A stretch of 64,000 nucleotides of DNA from JAJFUE01 sp039683515. Lineage in GTDB: Bacteria > Sumerlaeota > Sumerlaeia > MVZB01. The notes beneath the pieces are model-generated. The model was not told where the DNA came from and ran no database searches. It worked only from the letters and a program-made list of their open reading frames with translations. Position numbers and translations under genes: made by a program. The stretch covers positions 1 to 64,000 of the forward strand of contig JBDKRG010000038.1 in the NCBI GenBank assembly GCA_039683515.1, in the 5' to 3' direction. Numbering within the stretch: the stretch's first letter is position 1; the number at the start of each line of letters is the position of its first letter. This document shows positions 1 through 8,478 of the stretch, piece by piece.

Positions 1-18
1 TGACAAAAAGAATGCGTG

Positions 19-112
19 AATGGCCGGCGGGGGCGCCGGCCCCACATCGAAAACAGCTATTTAGTATTGAATAGCTTATCGCACTGTGGCGCCGGCGCCC
101 TCGCCGGCGATT
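19..112. repeat. paired GGCCGGCG palindromes (bipartite unit)
   Basis: Two short palindromes face each other: one has GGCCGGCG...CGCCGGCC followed by CCACA at 19-46, and a variant with CGCCGGCG lies inverted at 85-112. They enclose about 38 bases that can fold on AGCTATT/AATAGCT. The same two-part unit, reverse-complemented, recurs at 8369-8460. The first 309 bases hold no gene that I can support; this unit is their main content, with half a GTAGG palindrome at about 293-307 just past the mscL stop. Confidence 0.8.
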
Positions 113-309
113 CCTGTGGCCGGAAAACTTTTGTCACGCGCTCTAGCGCATTCAAAACCCGAGCGCCAACGGCGCGTTTCATCGTTTCATGGGCGCCCGG
201 CATAGGCGAGGTTGCCAACGCGAAATCATGTCCCGTGCGGCATTGGCATTCCCGGAAAACATTCATCACTCGCCCTGACCCCACACCAAGGCGCAGACCC
301 GACCTACCG

Positions 310-726
310 CTACTTCGCCTTGAGCGCGTCTCGTATTTCGGTCAGGAGCTTGACCTCGTCCGACGGCGGCGCGGGCGGTTTGGCCTCTTCCTGGCGCTTG
401 AGCCGGTTGACGACCTTCACAAGCAGGAAGATCGCGAACGCCACGATCGCGAAGTTGATGATCTCGCTCAGGAACCGCCCGTAATTGAGCGTCGCGGCGC
501 CGGCTTTCTGGGCCGCGTCGAGCGTGGCGTAATGCTCGCCCGACAGGTTCACAAACCAGTTGCTGAAATCGAGCCCGCCGGCGATCAGGCCGATCGGCGG
601 CATGATGACGTCCGCGACGAGCGACGCGACGATCTTGCCGAACGCCGCGCCGATGATGATGCCGACCGCCATGTCGACCATGTTGCCGCGCATCGCGAAT
701 TCCTTGAATTCCTTGACCATACCCAT
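310..726 (-). CDS. mscL: large-conductance mechanosensitive channel MscL
   Basis: MscL forms a homopentameric inner-membrane pore that opens under membrane tension and releases solutes on osmotic downshock. The 138-residue product has the family length and layout: a short amphipathic N-terminus (KEFKEFAMRGNMVDMAVG), a first membrane helix with the pore-lining GIIIGAAFGKIV segment near residues 20-32, a periplasmic loop at about 50-75, a second helix (INFAIVAFAIFLLVKVVNRL), and a cytoplasmic helix with a charged end (LLTEIRDALKAK). AGGAGG lies eight bases before the chosen ATG and overlaps the end of the upstream membrane-protein gene, so the two are probably cotranscribed. Recognition of the family is very secure. 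Confidence 0.96.
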   Translation of the reverse strand: MGMVKEFKEFAMRGNMVDMAVGIIIGAAFGKIVASLVADVIMPPIGLIAGGLDFSNWFVNLSGEHYATLDAAQKAGAATLNYGRFLSEIINFAIVAFAIFLLVKVVNRLKRQEEAKPPAPPSDEVKLLTEIRDALKAK

Positions 727-738
727 GGGTCCGTCCTC

Positions 739-1671
739 CTATGAGTTTCTGGGAGCCGGTTCGTATTCGGGAGCCAGCTGGAGCATGAACTTCCGTCTCT
801 TTTTCCGAAGCGTCATGATGGAACGCATGAACCCATCGATCATTGCCTTGTGCACGAGGGCTATCAACCCGGCCATGATGAACGCCATGAACAGTCCGAG
901 CATCGGGAATCCGTGAGCAAACGCCAAAGTCACGACTCCCGGCAAGAGGCCATAAAACACCAGCATATCGTAGCCGTCCGTGCGCGTATCCAAAATGAAG
1001 CCCACGTGCCTCAGCGAGCCATACGCCTGAATGGCCGGGTCGGTGAGCAGAAAAATGAACGGAATGCCCATCAGCATCAACTGGATGGCGTTCATGATCC
1101 AGGCCGATCCGGCGCCGTTTTTGATCAGGACCAACATAATGATAACATTCAATGCGGTGAAAATCCCACAAATCCAGTAGCGGGCCCGATGCAGCCCCGA
1201 GCCCAGCCAGTAATTGTAAGCCACCATGATGCCGAGAAAATCGCGGTAGCGGAGACCGCTGAGCCAGATCCAGCAGTTTTGCGCGGGGTCCTTCGAGATC
1301 AGCTGGTCGGGCGAGCTCATCGCGCGGATCACCGGCCGCCTGTGCAACAGAGCCACAAGGGACATAAGGATCAGCGCGGAAATGATATAGAAGAAAAGAT
1401 CGGTGGCCACATTGCCGCCCGGGATCTTGTGCACCAAGATCTGTGGCACGATGTATGCCGACGCCATCAGGATGGAATAAACAATCCAGCGCGCGTTGTG
1501 CATGAGCGGGGTGATCAATCCCGGCCGGCCGCGGCGGTGGATGAAATACTCGGTCAGCGGATGGTCGGCCGCCGCGGCGAGCCGCGGCCAGCGCCGCGAC
1601 ATCCCGCGCAGGGCCACGATCACCTCGGGATCCTCGATGTTTTGAAACGTGTATTTTCCTGACTTCGTCAT
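739..1671 (-). CDS. polytopic membrane protein of unknown function
   Basis: The 310-residue product has a soluble N-terminus of about 60 residues followed by roughly six hydrophobic segments, for example WIVYSILMASAYIVPQI, LFFYIISALILMSLVALL, ALNVIIMLVLIK and the long GLFMAFIMAGLIALV near the end, and then a basic tail (RKKRRK). I recognise no catalytic motif or named family. GGAG lies seven bases before the ATG. Its stop codon sits in the ribosome-binding site of mscL 12 bases downstream, which suggests an operon and perhaps a shared envelope or osmotic role. That role is only a contextual inference. The glycosyltransferase at 1732 is divergent. Confidence 0.75.
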   Translation of the reverse strand: MTKSGKYTFQNIEDPEVIVALRGMSRRWPRLAAAADHPLTEYFIHRRGRPGLITPLMHNARWIVYSILMASAYIVPQILVHKIPGGNVATDLFFYIISALILMSLVALLHRRPVIRAMSSPDQLISKDPAQNCWIWLSGLRYRDFLGIMVAYNYWLGSGLHRARYWICGIFTALNVIIMLVLIKNGAGSAWIMNAIQLMLMGIPFIFLLTDPAIQAYGSLRHVGFILDTRTDGYDMLVFYGLLPGVVTLAFAHGFPMLGLFMAFIMAGLIALVHKAMIDGFMRSIMTLRKKRRKFMLQLAPEYEPAPRNS

Positions 1672-1731
1672 TTATATCTCCGGCCGCTTAATTCTTTGGC
1701 GATTGCGCGGTAAAAATGCAATAAAAAGTCC

Positions 1732-3120
1732 ATGTCTGAAGCGACCGCACAACCCGTCAGGATCGCTTTCTTCGGCGCGGGGCCGCTGCCGACCGAGGGC
1801 TCCGTCTTTTCGCCCGGCGTCGCCAACCGGCTGTGGCATTTCATGCAGCCGGCGCTGGCCGCCGGCCACGACTGCCTCCTCGTCTCGATGGAGCCCGGCG
1901 CGCCGGGCGAAATGAAAATCGAGCGGCGCGAGTGGCGCGGCCGCCCCTGGCAATACCTGCGCGTCCGCGCCGAGGACTGCGTCTTCCCCGACCGCCTCGA
2001 GCAGCTCGTCGCCTCGTTCAGGCCCGAGCGCCTCGCCGGAGCCGGCACGGCGCTGGCCTCGTGGGCGGCGTGCGCCTGCGCCGGCGACCAACCCGTCTGG
2101 GCCGACCTCTTCGGCGACCCGCTCGCCGAGATCGCGATCAAGGCCCGCGTGCTGGGGGCGAACTTCGACCCTGCCGATCAAATCTACGTCTGGCAGTTGA
2201 TGCTCGACATCCTTTCGCGCGCCGACGCGTTCTCGTCGGTCTCGCGCCGGCAGGTCGACGCGATCCTTGGCCAGCTCATGCTCGCCGGCCGCCAGCCCGC
2301 GCCGCCGATCTGCTCGATGCCGTGCGCGCTGGAGTCGGTTGATTTGTTTGCCGGGCAGCCGGCGATCGACCGCGCCGCGTTCCTTGCGCGGCATCAAATC
2401 CCCGCCGACGCGCGCATCGTCCTGTGGTCGGGCGGGTTCAACGCGTGGGCCGATCCCGACACGCTGGTGGAGGGCCTGGAACTGGCCATGGACCGCGAGC
2501 CGGCAATCCATCTCATTGCAACCGGCGGCGAATTGCCGGGGTATTTAAATCGCGTCTACGAGCGCTTCAAGGCCCGCGCCTCCGCCTCGCGCCACGCGTC
2601 CCGAATCCACGCGCTCGGCTGGCTGCCGCTCGAGGAAGCGTCGCAGTGGCTGCGCGCCGCCGACATCGGAATCTTTACCGATCTTCCCTGCGAAGAGACG
2701 CGGCTCGGCGGCCGCAACCGGCTGCTGTATTTCGCCGCCGCGCGCAAGCCGGCCGTCGCCTCGCGCGGGACGGAGGTCGTCGAGGAGATGGAGGCGGCCG
2801 GCGCGCTCGCGGCGTTCCCGACCGGCGACGCCCGCGCCCTCGCAGAATCGATCCTCCGCCTCATCTCGGACCCGTCCGCAGCCGAATCGATCGCCCGCCG
2901 CGGCTTCGAATTCGCGCAGCAAAATTACGAATTCGCCGCCAGCGCCGCCCCGTTCCTGAAATTCATCGAAACGCCGGCCCGCTCTCCCCGCGCAACGCCC
3001 TACATCGCCCGCTACCTCGACCACCACGCCCGCGAACTCGAACAAGCCGAACTCGCCCGCTACCGCTCCGGCCGCCTGGCCCGAATCCTAAGTTTTCTGC
3101 GCGGACGCAAGACTCCGTAA
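1732..3120 (+). CDS. GT4-like glycosyltransferase
   Basis: This is a 462-residue protein with the two-lobed layout of GT-B glycosyltransferases. The N-terminal lobe begins with a Rossmann-like strand and turn (RIAFFGAGPLPTEG). The C-terminal lobe starts near residue 225 (ARIVLWSGGFNAWADPDTLVEGLELAM) and continues with IHALGWLPLEEASQWLRAADIGIFTDLP, the usual GT4 donor-lobe pattern, and an acidic segment with ETRLGGRNRLLYFAAARKPAVAS where nucleotide-sugar contacts are expected. It probably transfers a sugar from an activated donor to an envelope or polysaccharide acceptor; the substrate cannot be read. It is divergent from the membrane protein at 739-1671. No N-terminal signal peptide is visible. 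Confidence 0.82.
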   Translation: MSEATAQPVRIAFFGAGPLPTEGSVFSPGVANRLWHFMQPALAAGHDCLLVSMEPGAPGEMKIERREWRGRPWQYLRVRAEDCVFPDRLEQLVASFRPERLAGAGTALASWAACACAGDQPVWADLFGDPLAEIAIKARVLGANFDPADQIYVWQLMLDILSRADAFSSVSRRQVDAILGQLMLAGRQPAPPICSMPCALESVDLFAGQPAIDRAAFLARHQIPADARIVLWSGGFNAWADPDTLVEGLELAMDREPAIHLIATGGELPGYLNRVYERFKARASASRHASRIHALGWLPLEEASQWLRAADIGIFTDLPCEETRLGGRNRLLYFAAARKPAVASRGTEVVEEMEAAGALAAFPTGDARALAESILRLISDPSAAESIARRGFEFAQQNYEFAASAAPFLKFIETPARSPRATPYIARYLDHHARELEQAELARYRSGRLARILSFLRGRKTP

Positions 3121-3302
3121 CAATTTCCGCTCAAAACCCCGACAGCCGCGACAGCGCCTAAGGCAGCCTCATAATGTATTGGGATGCTTACAAGTGGGAA
3201 GAAATTTATTTCCTTGAGTTCCCATACAATCATTCGCACAATTAGGCTTGGTTTTCATAACCACGCCGTTCACAAAGTGATTGTACTCGGGAGTGAATAA
3301 AC

Positions 3303-4370
3303 ATGACTGAATCAGAACAATCAAAACTTGTCCCCAAAACAGAGACCCGGAAAGATGTTGGAGACGGTATGCCACTGGTTTTTATCAGTCATGATAGCCG
3401 AGACGCAGAACTCGCCGAAGCATTCAGTAAATTACTAAAAAGCGTGAGTGCAGGAATGTTGAAATCTTTTCGATCTTCTGACCGGCTTGGTTCAGAGGGT
3501 ATTCAATACGGAGATGAATGGTACAAACGCCTCATGGAACGTCTGGCGGATGCAAGTGAAGTGGTTTGCCTTTTCACAAAGCGAAGTCTCAATCGGCCCT
3601 GGATTCTTTTCGAAGCTGGAGTGGCAAAAGGCAAATTGGACACACCTGTCCACGGTATCGCACTGGGCGTCTCTCTATCAGAAGTAAGTACGGGACCTTT
3701 TTACCAATTTCAAAACTGTCAAGATGATGAAGATGGATTAACCGGTCTAGTCATGCAGCTTTTAAAGCGCATTCCCAATGCCGAGCCGGATCGTGAAGCC
3801 ATAGGCCTTCAAGTTCATACTTTTAAATCTAATGTTGAAGCGATTCTCAATCGAATCGACGGCACGGGCAACATAGAAGACTCCGAAGGTACGGAAAAAG
3901 ATGAGAACTCAGCCGCTAAGCTATTTGAGGAAATCAAAGTCATGGTCCGGGACTTACCATCAAATCTGGAAGAACGAATTGCCGATGGGAGCAGTATTTT
4001 CCGTGGCAAAAAATTACGTCGACTCCACCCAATGATGATTGATGAGTTAATGCACATGCCGCCGAGGTCTCCTGACCCATATTTAGGTATACTCATAATG
4101 GCGAGCATGTTTCGTGATGACATTCCTTGGCTTTATGAACTTGGAATGGATGCATATCGCACATCGAGAAACAGCAAGAGATCAGCCAAAGAGTCATTAA
4201 TGCGATTCCACCAAGTGCTTGAATATACAATACATGGACCCCTCTTCGATGAAGAGATGATGAAATCAAAGGACGGACGTATGATGTTGCGAGATTTTGA
4301 ACATATGACGAGAAAGCTTATTGACCGCTGTTTGATAAACGCAGAAGAAATAAAAAGCGATGGCATGTGA
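3303..4370 (+). CDS. TIR-domain protein
   Basis: The 355-residue product has an N-terminal TIR fold (about residues 22-155): strand A LVFISHDSRDAELAEAF, DEWYKRLMERLADASEVVCLFT, and RPWILFEAGVAKGK, where Glu104 sits at the position of the catalytic glutamate of NAD-cleaving TIR enzymes. The C-terminal 170 residues are mostly helical and charged, with no domain I recognise. Bacterial TIR proteins often act in anti-phage defence or NAD signalling; whether this one is an enzyme is inferred. GGGAGTG lies eight bases before the ATG. The gene is visibly AT-richer than its neighbours, stands alone on the plus strand, and ends three bases before a 105-base inverted repeat. This suggests horizontal arrival next to the rimM cluster. 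Confidence 0.88.
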   Translation: MTESEQSKLVPKTETRKDVGDGMPLVFISHDSRDAELAEAFSKLLKSVSAGMLKSFRSSDRLGSEGIQYGDEWYKRLMERLADASEVVCLFTKRSLNRPWILFEAGVAKGKLDTPVHGIALGVSLSEVSTGPFYQFQNCQDDEDGLTGLVMQLLKRIPNAEPDREAIGLQVHTFKSNVEAILNRIDGTGNIEDSEGTEKDENSAAKLFEEIKVMVRDLPSNLEERIADGSSIFRGKKLRRLHPMMIDELMHMPPRSPDPYLGILIMASMFRDDIPWLYELGMDAYRTSRNSKRSAKESLMRFHQVLEYTIHGPLFDEEMMKSKDGRMMLRDFEHMTRKLIDRCLINAEEIKSDGM

Positions 4371-4372
4371 TA

Positions 4373-4477
4373 CTATACACGGCGTTGAAAGGTTTTGCGC
4401 ATGTATTAACAAGAAATTGCCGATTTCCTTGGGTTTTCATTTTTATCATGCGCAACTATTTATGTCGCCGTGTATAG
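4373..4477. repeat. long two-step inverted repeat after the TIR gene
   Basis: CTATACACGGCG at 4373-4384 is the exact reverse complement of 4466-4477. Inside it, TTGCGCATG at 4395-4403 pairs with 4447-4455. The 10-base gaps on each arm are equal in length, so the structure is a symmetric hairpin with an internal loop and a 43-base AT-rich cap. It starts three bases after the TIR stop codon. It lacks the RYYYAAC/GTTRRRY boxes of an integron attC site and has no terminator T-run. It may be a mobile-cassette end, a structured 3' UTR or a small RNA. Confidence 0.75.
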
Positions 4478-4541
4478 AAGATTACGAATCAACATCATCA
4501 ACCCCGATTAGTAACCAGCGCTCGAAGAGATATCCGAATCA

Positions 4542-4569
4542 GATGTCGCTTCGGGCCGAAGCGACCTAC
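4542..4569. repeat. GTAGG palindrome providing the rimM stop codon
   Basis: On the minus strand this reads GTAGGTCGCTTCGG, then CCGAAGCGACATC, a perfect short hairpin. The TAG in its first five bases is the rimM stop. The same core sequence occurs in the opposite orientation inside nuoG at 25921-25947. Confidence 0.85.
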
Positions 4570-5111
4570 CGACCTTCGAGGCCGGGGAAATCGGCGGGGA
4601 GGTTGGTCTTGAGCTGGCCGCCGGGAACGTCGACGTGGGTAAAGTAGGCTTTGACCCACGGGATCATGACCAATGCGCCGCTCGGGCGGCGGATCTTGAG
4701 GCTTGGCTGGGCGCTGGCCAGTTCCAGCGCCTCGACCTGGCCGAGCTCGCCCATGTTTTCGTCGATGACTTTGCAGCGCGTGAGGTCGGCCTCGTAGAAC
4801 CAGCCCTCGGGCAGGGCCGGCAGCTCGGCGCGGGGCAGACAGAGCTCGGCGCCGCGCAGCGTCTCGACGTCGTCGATCGACTCGATCCCCTCGAGCGAAA
4901 CGAGCCAGCGCCCCTGGTGCGCGCGCAGCCCGACGCCGCGGATCTCGCTCACCTGCCCCTTGCCGTCGCGCAGGAACAGGCGCTTGTCCACGATCAATTC
5001 CAACGGATCGAGCACGTCCGGCACCGACGGCTCGGCGACGATTTCGCCGCGCAAGCCGTGGGGCCGGACGAGGTGCGCAATCGCCAGCAGATCTTCGCGC
5101 TCAGGGCTCAT
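4566..5111 (-). CDS. rimM: ribosome maturation factor RimM
   Basis: RimM binds the 30S subunit and protein S19 and helps mature the 16S rRNA 3' domain. The 181-residue product shows the N-terminal RimM domain (LLAIAHLVRPHGLRGEIVAEPSVPD, then LELIVDKRLFL) and the C-terminal PRC-barrel (LPEGWFYEADLTRCKVIDENMGELGQVEALE, ...MIPWVKAYFTHVD), as usual for the family. I chose the ATG at 5111 because homology begins with EREDLLAIAHL and the gene then starts eight bases after the khpA stop. The stop codon is formed by the GTAGG palindrome. trmD, the common next gene, is absent and the TIR islet follows. Confidence 0.94.
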   Translation of the reverse strand: MSPEREDLLAIAHLVRPHGLRGEIVAEPSVPDVLDPLELIVDKRLFLRDGKGQVSEIRGVGLRAHQGRWLVSLEGIESIDDVETLRGAELCLPRAELPALPEGWFYEADLTRCKVIDENMGELGQVEALELASAQPSLKIRRPSGALVMIPWVKAYFTHVDVPGGQLKTNLPADFPGLEGR

Positions 5112-5118
5112 GCCCGGC

Positions 5119-5391
5119 TTACTCGACGATCTGCAGCAGTGATTTCTTGTGCAGCTTCGTGGCGGCCGCCGACAGGATCTTGCGCATGGCCTTGGCCGTC
5201 TGGCCGCCCTTGCCAATCACCTTGCCGACGTCTTCCGGCGCGACCTTGAGTTCCAGGATGATGCTCATCTGGCTTTCGACGGCCGTCACCTCGACTTTTT
5301 CCGGCATGTCCACGAGGGCCCGGGCGATGTATTCGACGAGCTCCTTCATCGTGAGCTCTTCATCGCCGCCTGCTTGATTTTGCTTGCCCAT
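5119..5391 (-). CDS. khpA: KH-domain RNA-binding protein KhpA
   Basis: The 90-residue product carries one KH domain: MKELVEYIARALVDMPEKVEV, then the nucleic-acid-binding GKVIGKGGQTAKAMRKIL loop, with GKGG as the GxxG motif. This is the KhpA (YlqC) family, which binds RNA, often with KhpB, and is linked to cell division and elongation control in Gram-positive bacteria. Its place between rpsP and rimM is the classic one. GGGAG lies upstream of the chosen ATG (MGKQNQ); an in-frame ATG at MKELVEY is possible. About 200 bases separate it from rpsP, so it may also have its own promoter. Confidence 0.93.
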   Translation of the reverse strand: MGKQNQAGGDEELTMKELVEYIARALVDMPEKVEVTAVESQMSIILELKVAPEDVGKVIGKGGQTAKAMRKILSAAATKLHKKSLLQIVE

Positions 5392-5568
5392 GGTTCTGCT
5401 TCTCCCTGATTGATACTGCGTCAACATACTTCAGCATTCGGCACAACTGCTCATGCCTGCGCGTAACGAGAACATGTGTTCGATCTGCGACAATAACCCT
5501 AACAGGTACTTTCCACTTGGCGGCGGGCGAAAGTCAAATCTTATCGCCGTGGCCGGGGCCGCGAAAAA

Positions 5569-5596
5569 GATGCCGGGTTCGGCGAACCCGGCCTAC
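5569..5596. repeat. GTAGG palindrome providing the rpsP stop codon
   Basis: The minus strand reads GTAGGCCGGGTTCGCC, then GAACCCGGCATC. Its TAG at 5593-5595 is the rpsP stop, directly after the lysine-rich end AAT AAG. Confidence 0.88.
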
Positions 5597-5892
5597 TTAT
5601 TCGCCTTTTCTTTGCGGGCCGCCACCTGGGCCTCGTGGAACTTCTTCATGATCCCCTGCCGGCGCAGGATCGAGCGGCAGGTGTCGGACGGCTGCGCGCC
5701 GTCGCCGAGCCACTTGAGGGCCTTGGTCTCGTCGATGTTGACCTGCTTGGCCTCGTCCTTCTCCAGCGGGTGGTAGAAGCCGAGGATCTCGATGAAGCGC
5801 CCATCGCGCGGGAAGCGCTGGTCGGCGACGACCATGCGGTAATACGGGGCCTTGGTGCGGCCGAAACGGGCCAGACGGATGCGAACGGACAT
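5593..5892 (-). CDS. rpsP: 30S ribosomal protein S16
   Basis: S16 is a small primary binding protein of the 16S rRNA 5' and central domains, needed for 30S assembly. The 99-residue product matches end to end: SVRIRLARFGRTKAPYYRMVVADQRFPRDGRFIEILGFYHP, then the helix with KALKWLGDGAQPSDTCRSILRRQGIMKKF and a basic tail. AAAGGAG lies nine bases before the ATG. It is 82 bases downstream of ffh, as in many bacteria. The stop codon lies in a GTAGG palindrome, so the C-terminal end may be set by a repeat insertion. Confidence 0.97.
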   Translation of the reverse strand: MSVRIRLARFGRTKAPYYRMVVADQRFPRDGRFIEILGFYHPLEKDEAKQVNIDETKALKWLGDGAQPSDTCRSILRRQGIMKKFHEAQVAARKEKANK

Positions 5893-5974
5893 GGTTCAAT
5901 GCTCCTTTATTTTATTCGAACGATGGTTGCCTGATCTGTGGTCGAGTCCCTCGCTGACGCTCGGGCTACTGCAT

Positions 5975-7441
<1,467 letters not shown>

Positions 7442-7474
7442 CCGTTAATTCCAATCGCTTGCTATCCATCCGTT

Positions 7475-7531
7475 CGTTCGTGCTCGTGCGTCGTGCTCGT
7501 AATCGTAATCGAAAATCGAAAAATCTCACCC
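7475..7531. repeat. six-base periodic simple repeat
   Basis: The spacer between ylxM and ffh is built of drifting hexamers TCGTGC, then TCGTAA, then TCGAAA. The same tract type recurs near 23113, 31021, 34823, 38815 and 62200. Confidence 0.75.
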
Positions 7532-7966
7532 CTAAGCGCTCTTGAGTTCCCGACCCTCGTCAGTTGTCTCCGCCCCCGCTTCCGCGCTCTCCTCGGCCGG
7601 GCCGCTCAGCTCGGCGATGAGCTTGTCGAGCTCGGCCGGGCCGTTGTTGGCGGCGGTGCGGATCGCCGCGAGCCGCTCGGCGACCGAGCGCGGCGTGAGC
7701 CCGGCGCCCGTCCAGTCGGCCCAGCCGCTGTCGACGAGCTTCAGGGCGCGCTCGAACTTCTCGAGCGACTCTTCGCCGTGCTTGACGGCGTCGAAGATGG
7801 CCTGGCGCGAAACCCCCTGTTCGCGGGCGATCTCGCCGAACGACATGTCCTGCTCGAAGTAGCGCTGCATGAACGAGCGCTGTTTTTCGGTCAGCAGCCC
7901 GCCGTAGACGTCGAGCAGCAGGCTCATGCGGTAACGTTTCTGTGCCGAGACGACTTGCGAAGCCAC
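7532..7966 (-). CDS. ylxM: YlxM-family DNA-binding protein (UPF0122)
   Basis: The core MSLLLDVYGGLLTEKQRSFMQRYFEQDMSFGEIAREQGVSRQAIFDAVKHGEESLEKFE is a sigma-70 region-4-like helix-turn-helix typical of YlxM, which is encoded just before ffh and is thought to assist SRP. The family is usually 100-115 residues; here about 60 extra residues follow the HTH core and end in an acidic, low-complexity tail. I chose the GTG at 7966 because AAGAAAGG lies about seven bases before it. The longer frame would read through a GTAGG palindrome and has no family match. Role and start are inferred; the family is clear. Confidence 0.85.
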   Translation of the reverse strand: MASQVVSAQKRYRMSLLLDVYGGLLTEKQRSFMQRYFEQDMSFGEIAREQGVSRQAIFDAVKHGEESLEKFERALKLVDSGWADWTGAGLTPRSVAERLAAIRTAANNGPAELDKLIAELSGPAEESAEAGAETTDEGRELKSA

Positions 7967-7987
7967 GAGGCAGCCTTTCTTATTGAA

Positions 7988-8012
7988 AGTCGGGCCAGAG
8001 CCCCGACCTACC
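7988..8012. repeat. GTAGG palindrome in the ylxM leader
   Basis: The minus strand reads GTAGGTCGGGGCTCTGG, then CCCGACTTTC. It lies 20-45 bases upstream of the ylxM start, one of the few copies on the 5' side of a gene. Confidence 0.7.
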
Positions 8013-8289
8013 ACATGCATGTCAAAGCCGAATGCTTTACATGCTTGGACAATAGGATAGCTAAGCGGCAGGGGCAAAGTCAATTGAAACAAATAAACAA
8101 AACAACCCCGCGATTCATCGCTTGTCACTCCCCCAATTTTTCGGCCCCGGCGGGGCCGGCGCGAGTAGCCCCCGGCGAAGCGAAGCGCCGCCGGGGGTCA
8201 GGATGCCATCCAACACGCGCCCCGGCGGGGCGCCCGCGACATCAGGCTTGCGAGCGCCCGCTTCGAGGCGCGATGACTGTCAACCGAAA

Positions 8290-8324
8290 GCACAAAAACA
8301 CCCCCGCGTTCGGATCGCGGGGGG
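8290..8324 (-). terminator. rho-independent terminator of the sigma operon
   Basis: CCCCCGCG at 8301-8308 pairs with CGCGGGGG at 8316-8323 over a seven-base loop. On the minus strand the stem is followed by TGTTTTTGTG. It lies about 155 bases past the stop of the sigma-partner gene. The 8013-8300 stretch holds further GC-rich hairpins (GGCCCCGGCGGGGCC; GCGCCCCGGCGGGGCGC) and no gene I can support. Confidence 0.6.
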
Positions 8325-8368
8325 CTGAATCAAGCGATAAAAGATTCTACAACGATAATTTAATATCC

Positions 8369-8460
8369 AATCGCCGGCGAGGGCGCCGGCGCCACATTGC
8401 ATCCGGCTGTTCTACAGAGTGGCTTTCTGAAGTGTGGGGCCGGCGCCCCCGCCGGCCATT
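8369..8460. repeat. paired GGCCGGCG palindromes (bipartite unit, second copy)
   Basis: A CGCCGGCG...CGCCGGCG palindrome with CCACAT is followed, about 36 bases later and inverted, by TGTGGGGCCGGCGCC...GGCCATT. As a whole it is the reverse complement of the unit at 19-112 in its palindromes, while the centre differs in sequence but not in length. Confidence 0.8.
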
Positions 8461-8478
8461 CTATGAGGTCCATCAGGT

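Noticed and set aside
4373..4477. Integron attC site after the TIR gene
   Set aside because: The size and hairpin fit, but the RYYYAAC and GTTRRRY boxes are absent and no second site or integrase is visible.
7475..7531. CRISPR-like array in the hexamer tracts
   Set aside because: Units of 6-7 bases with no spacers and no cas genes; this is simple-sequence DNA.
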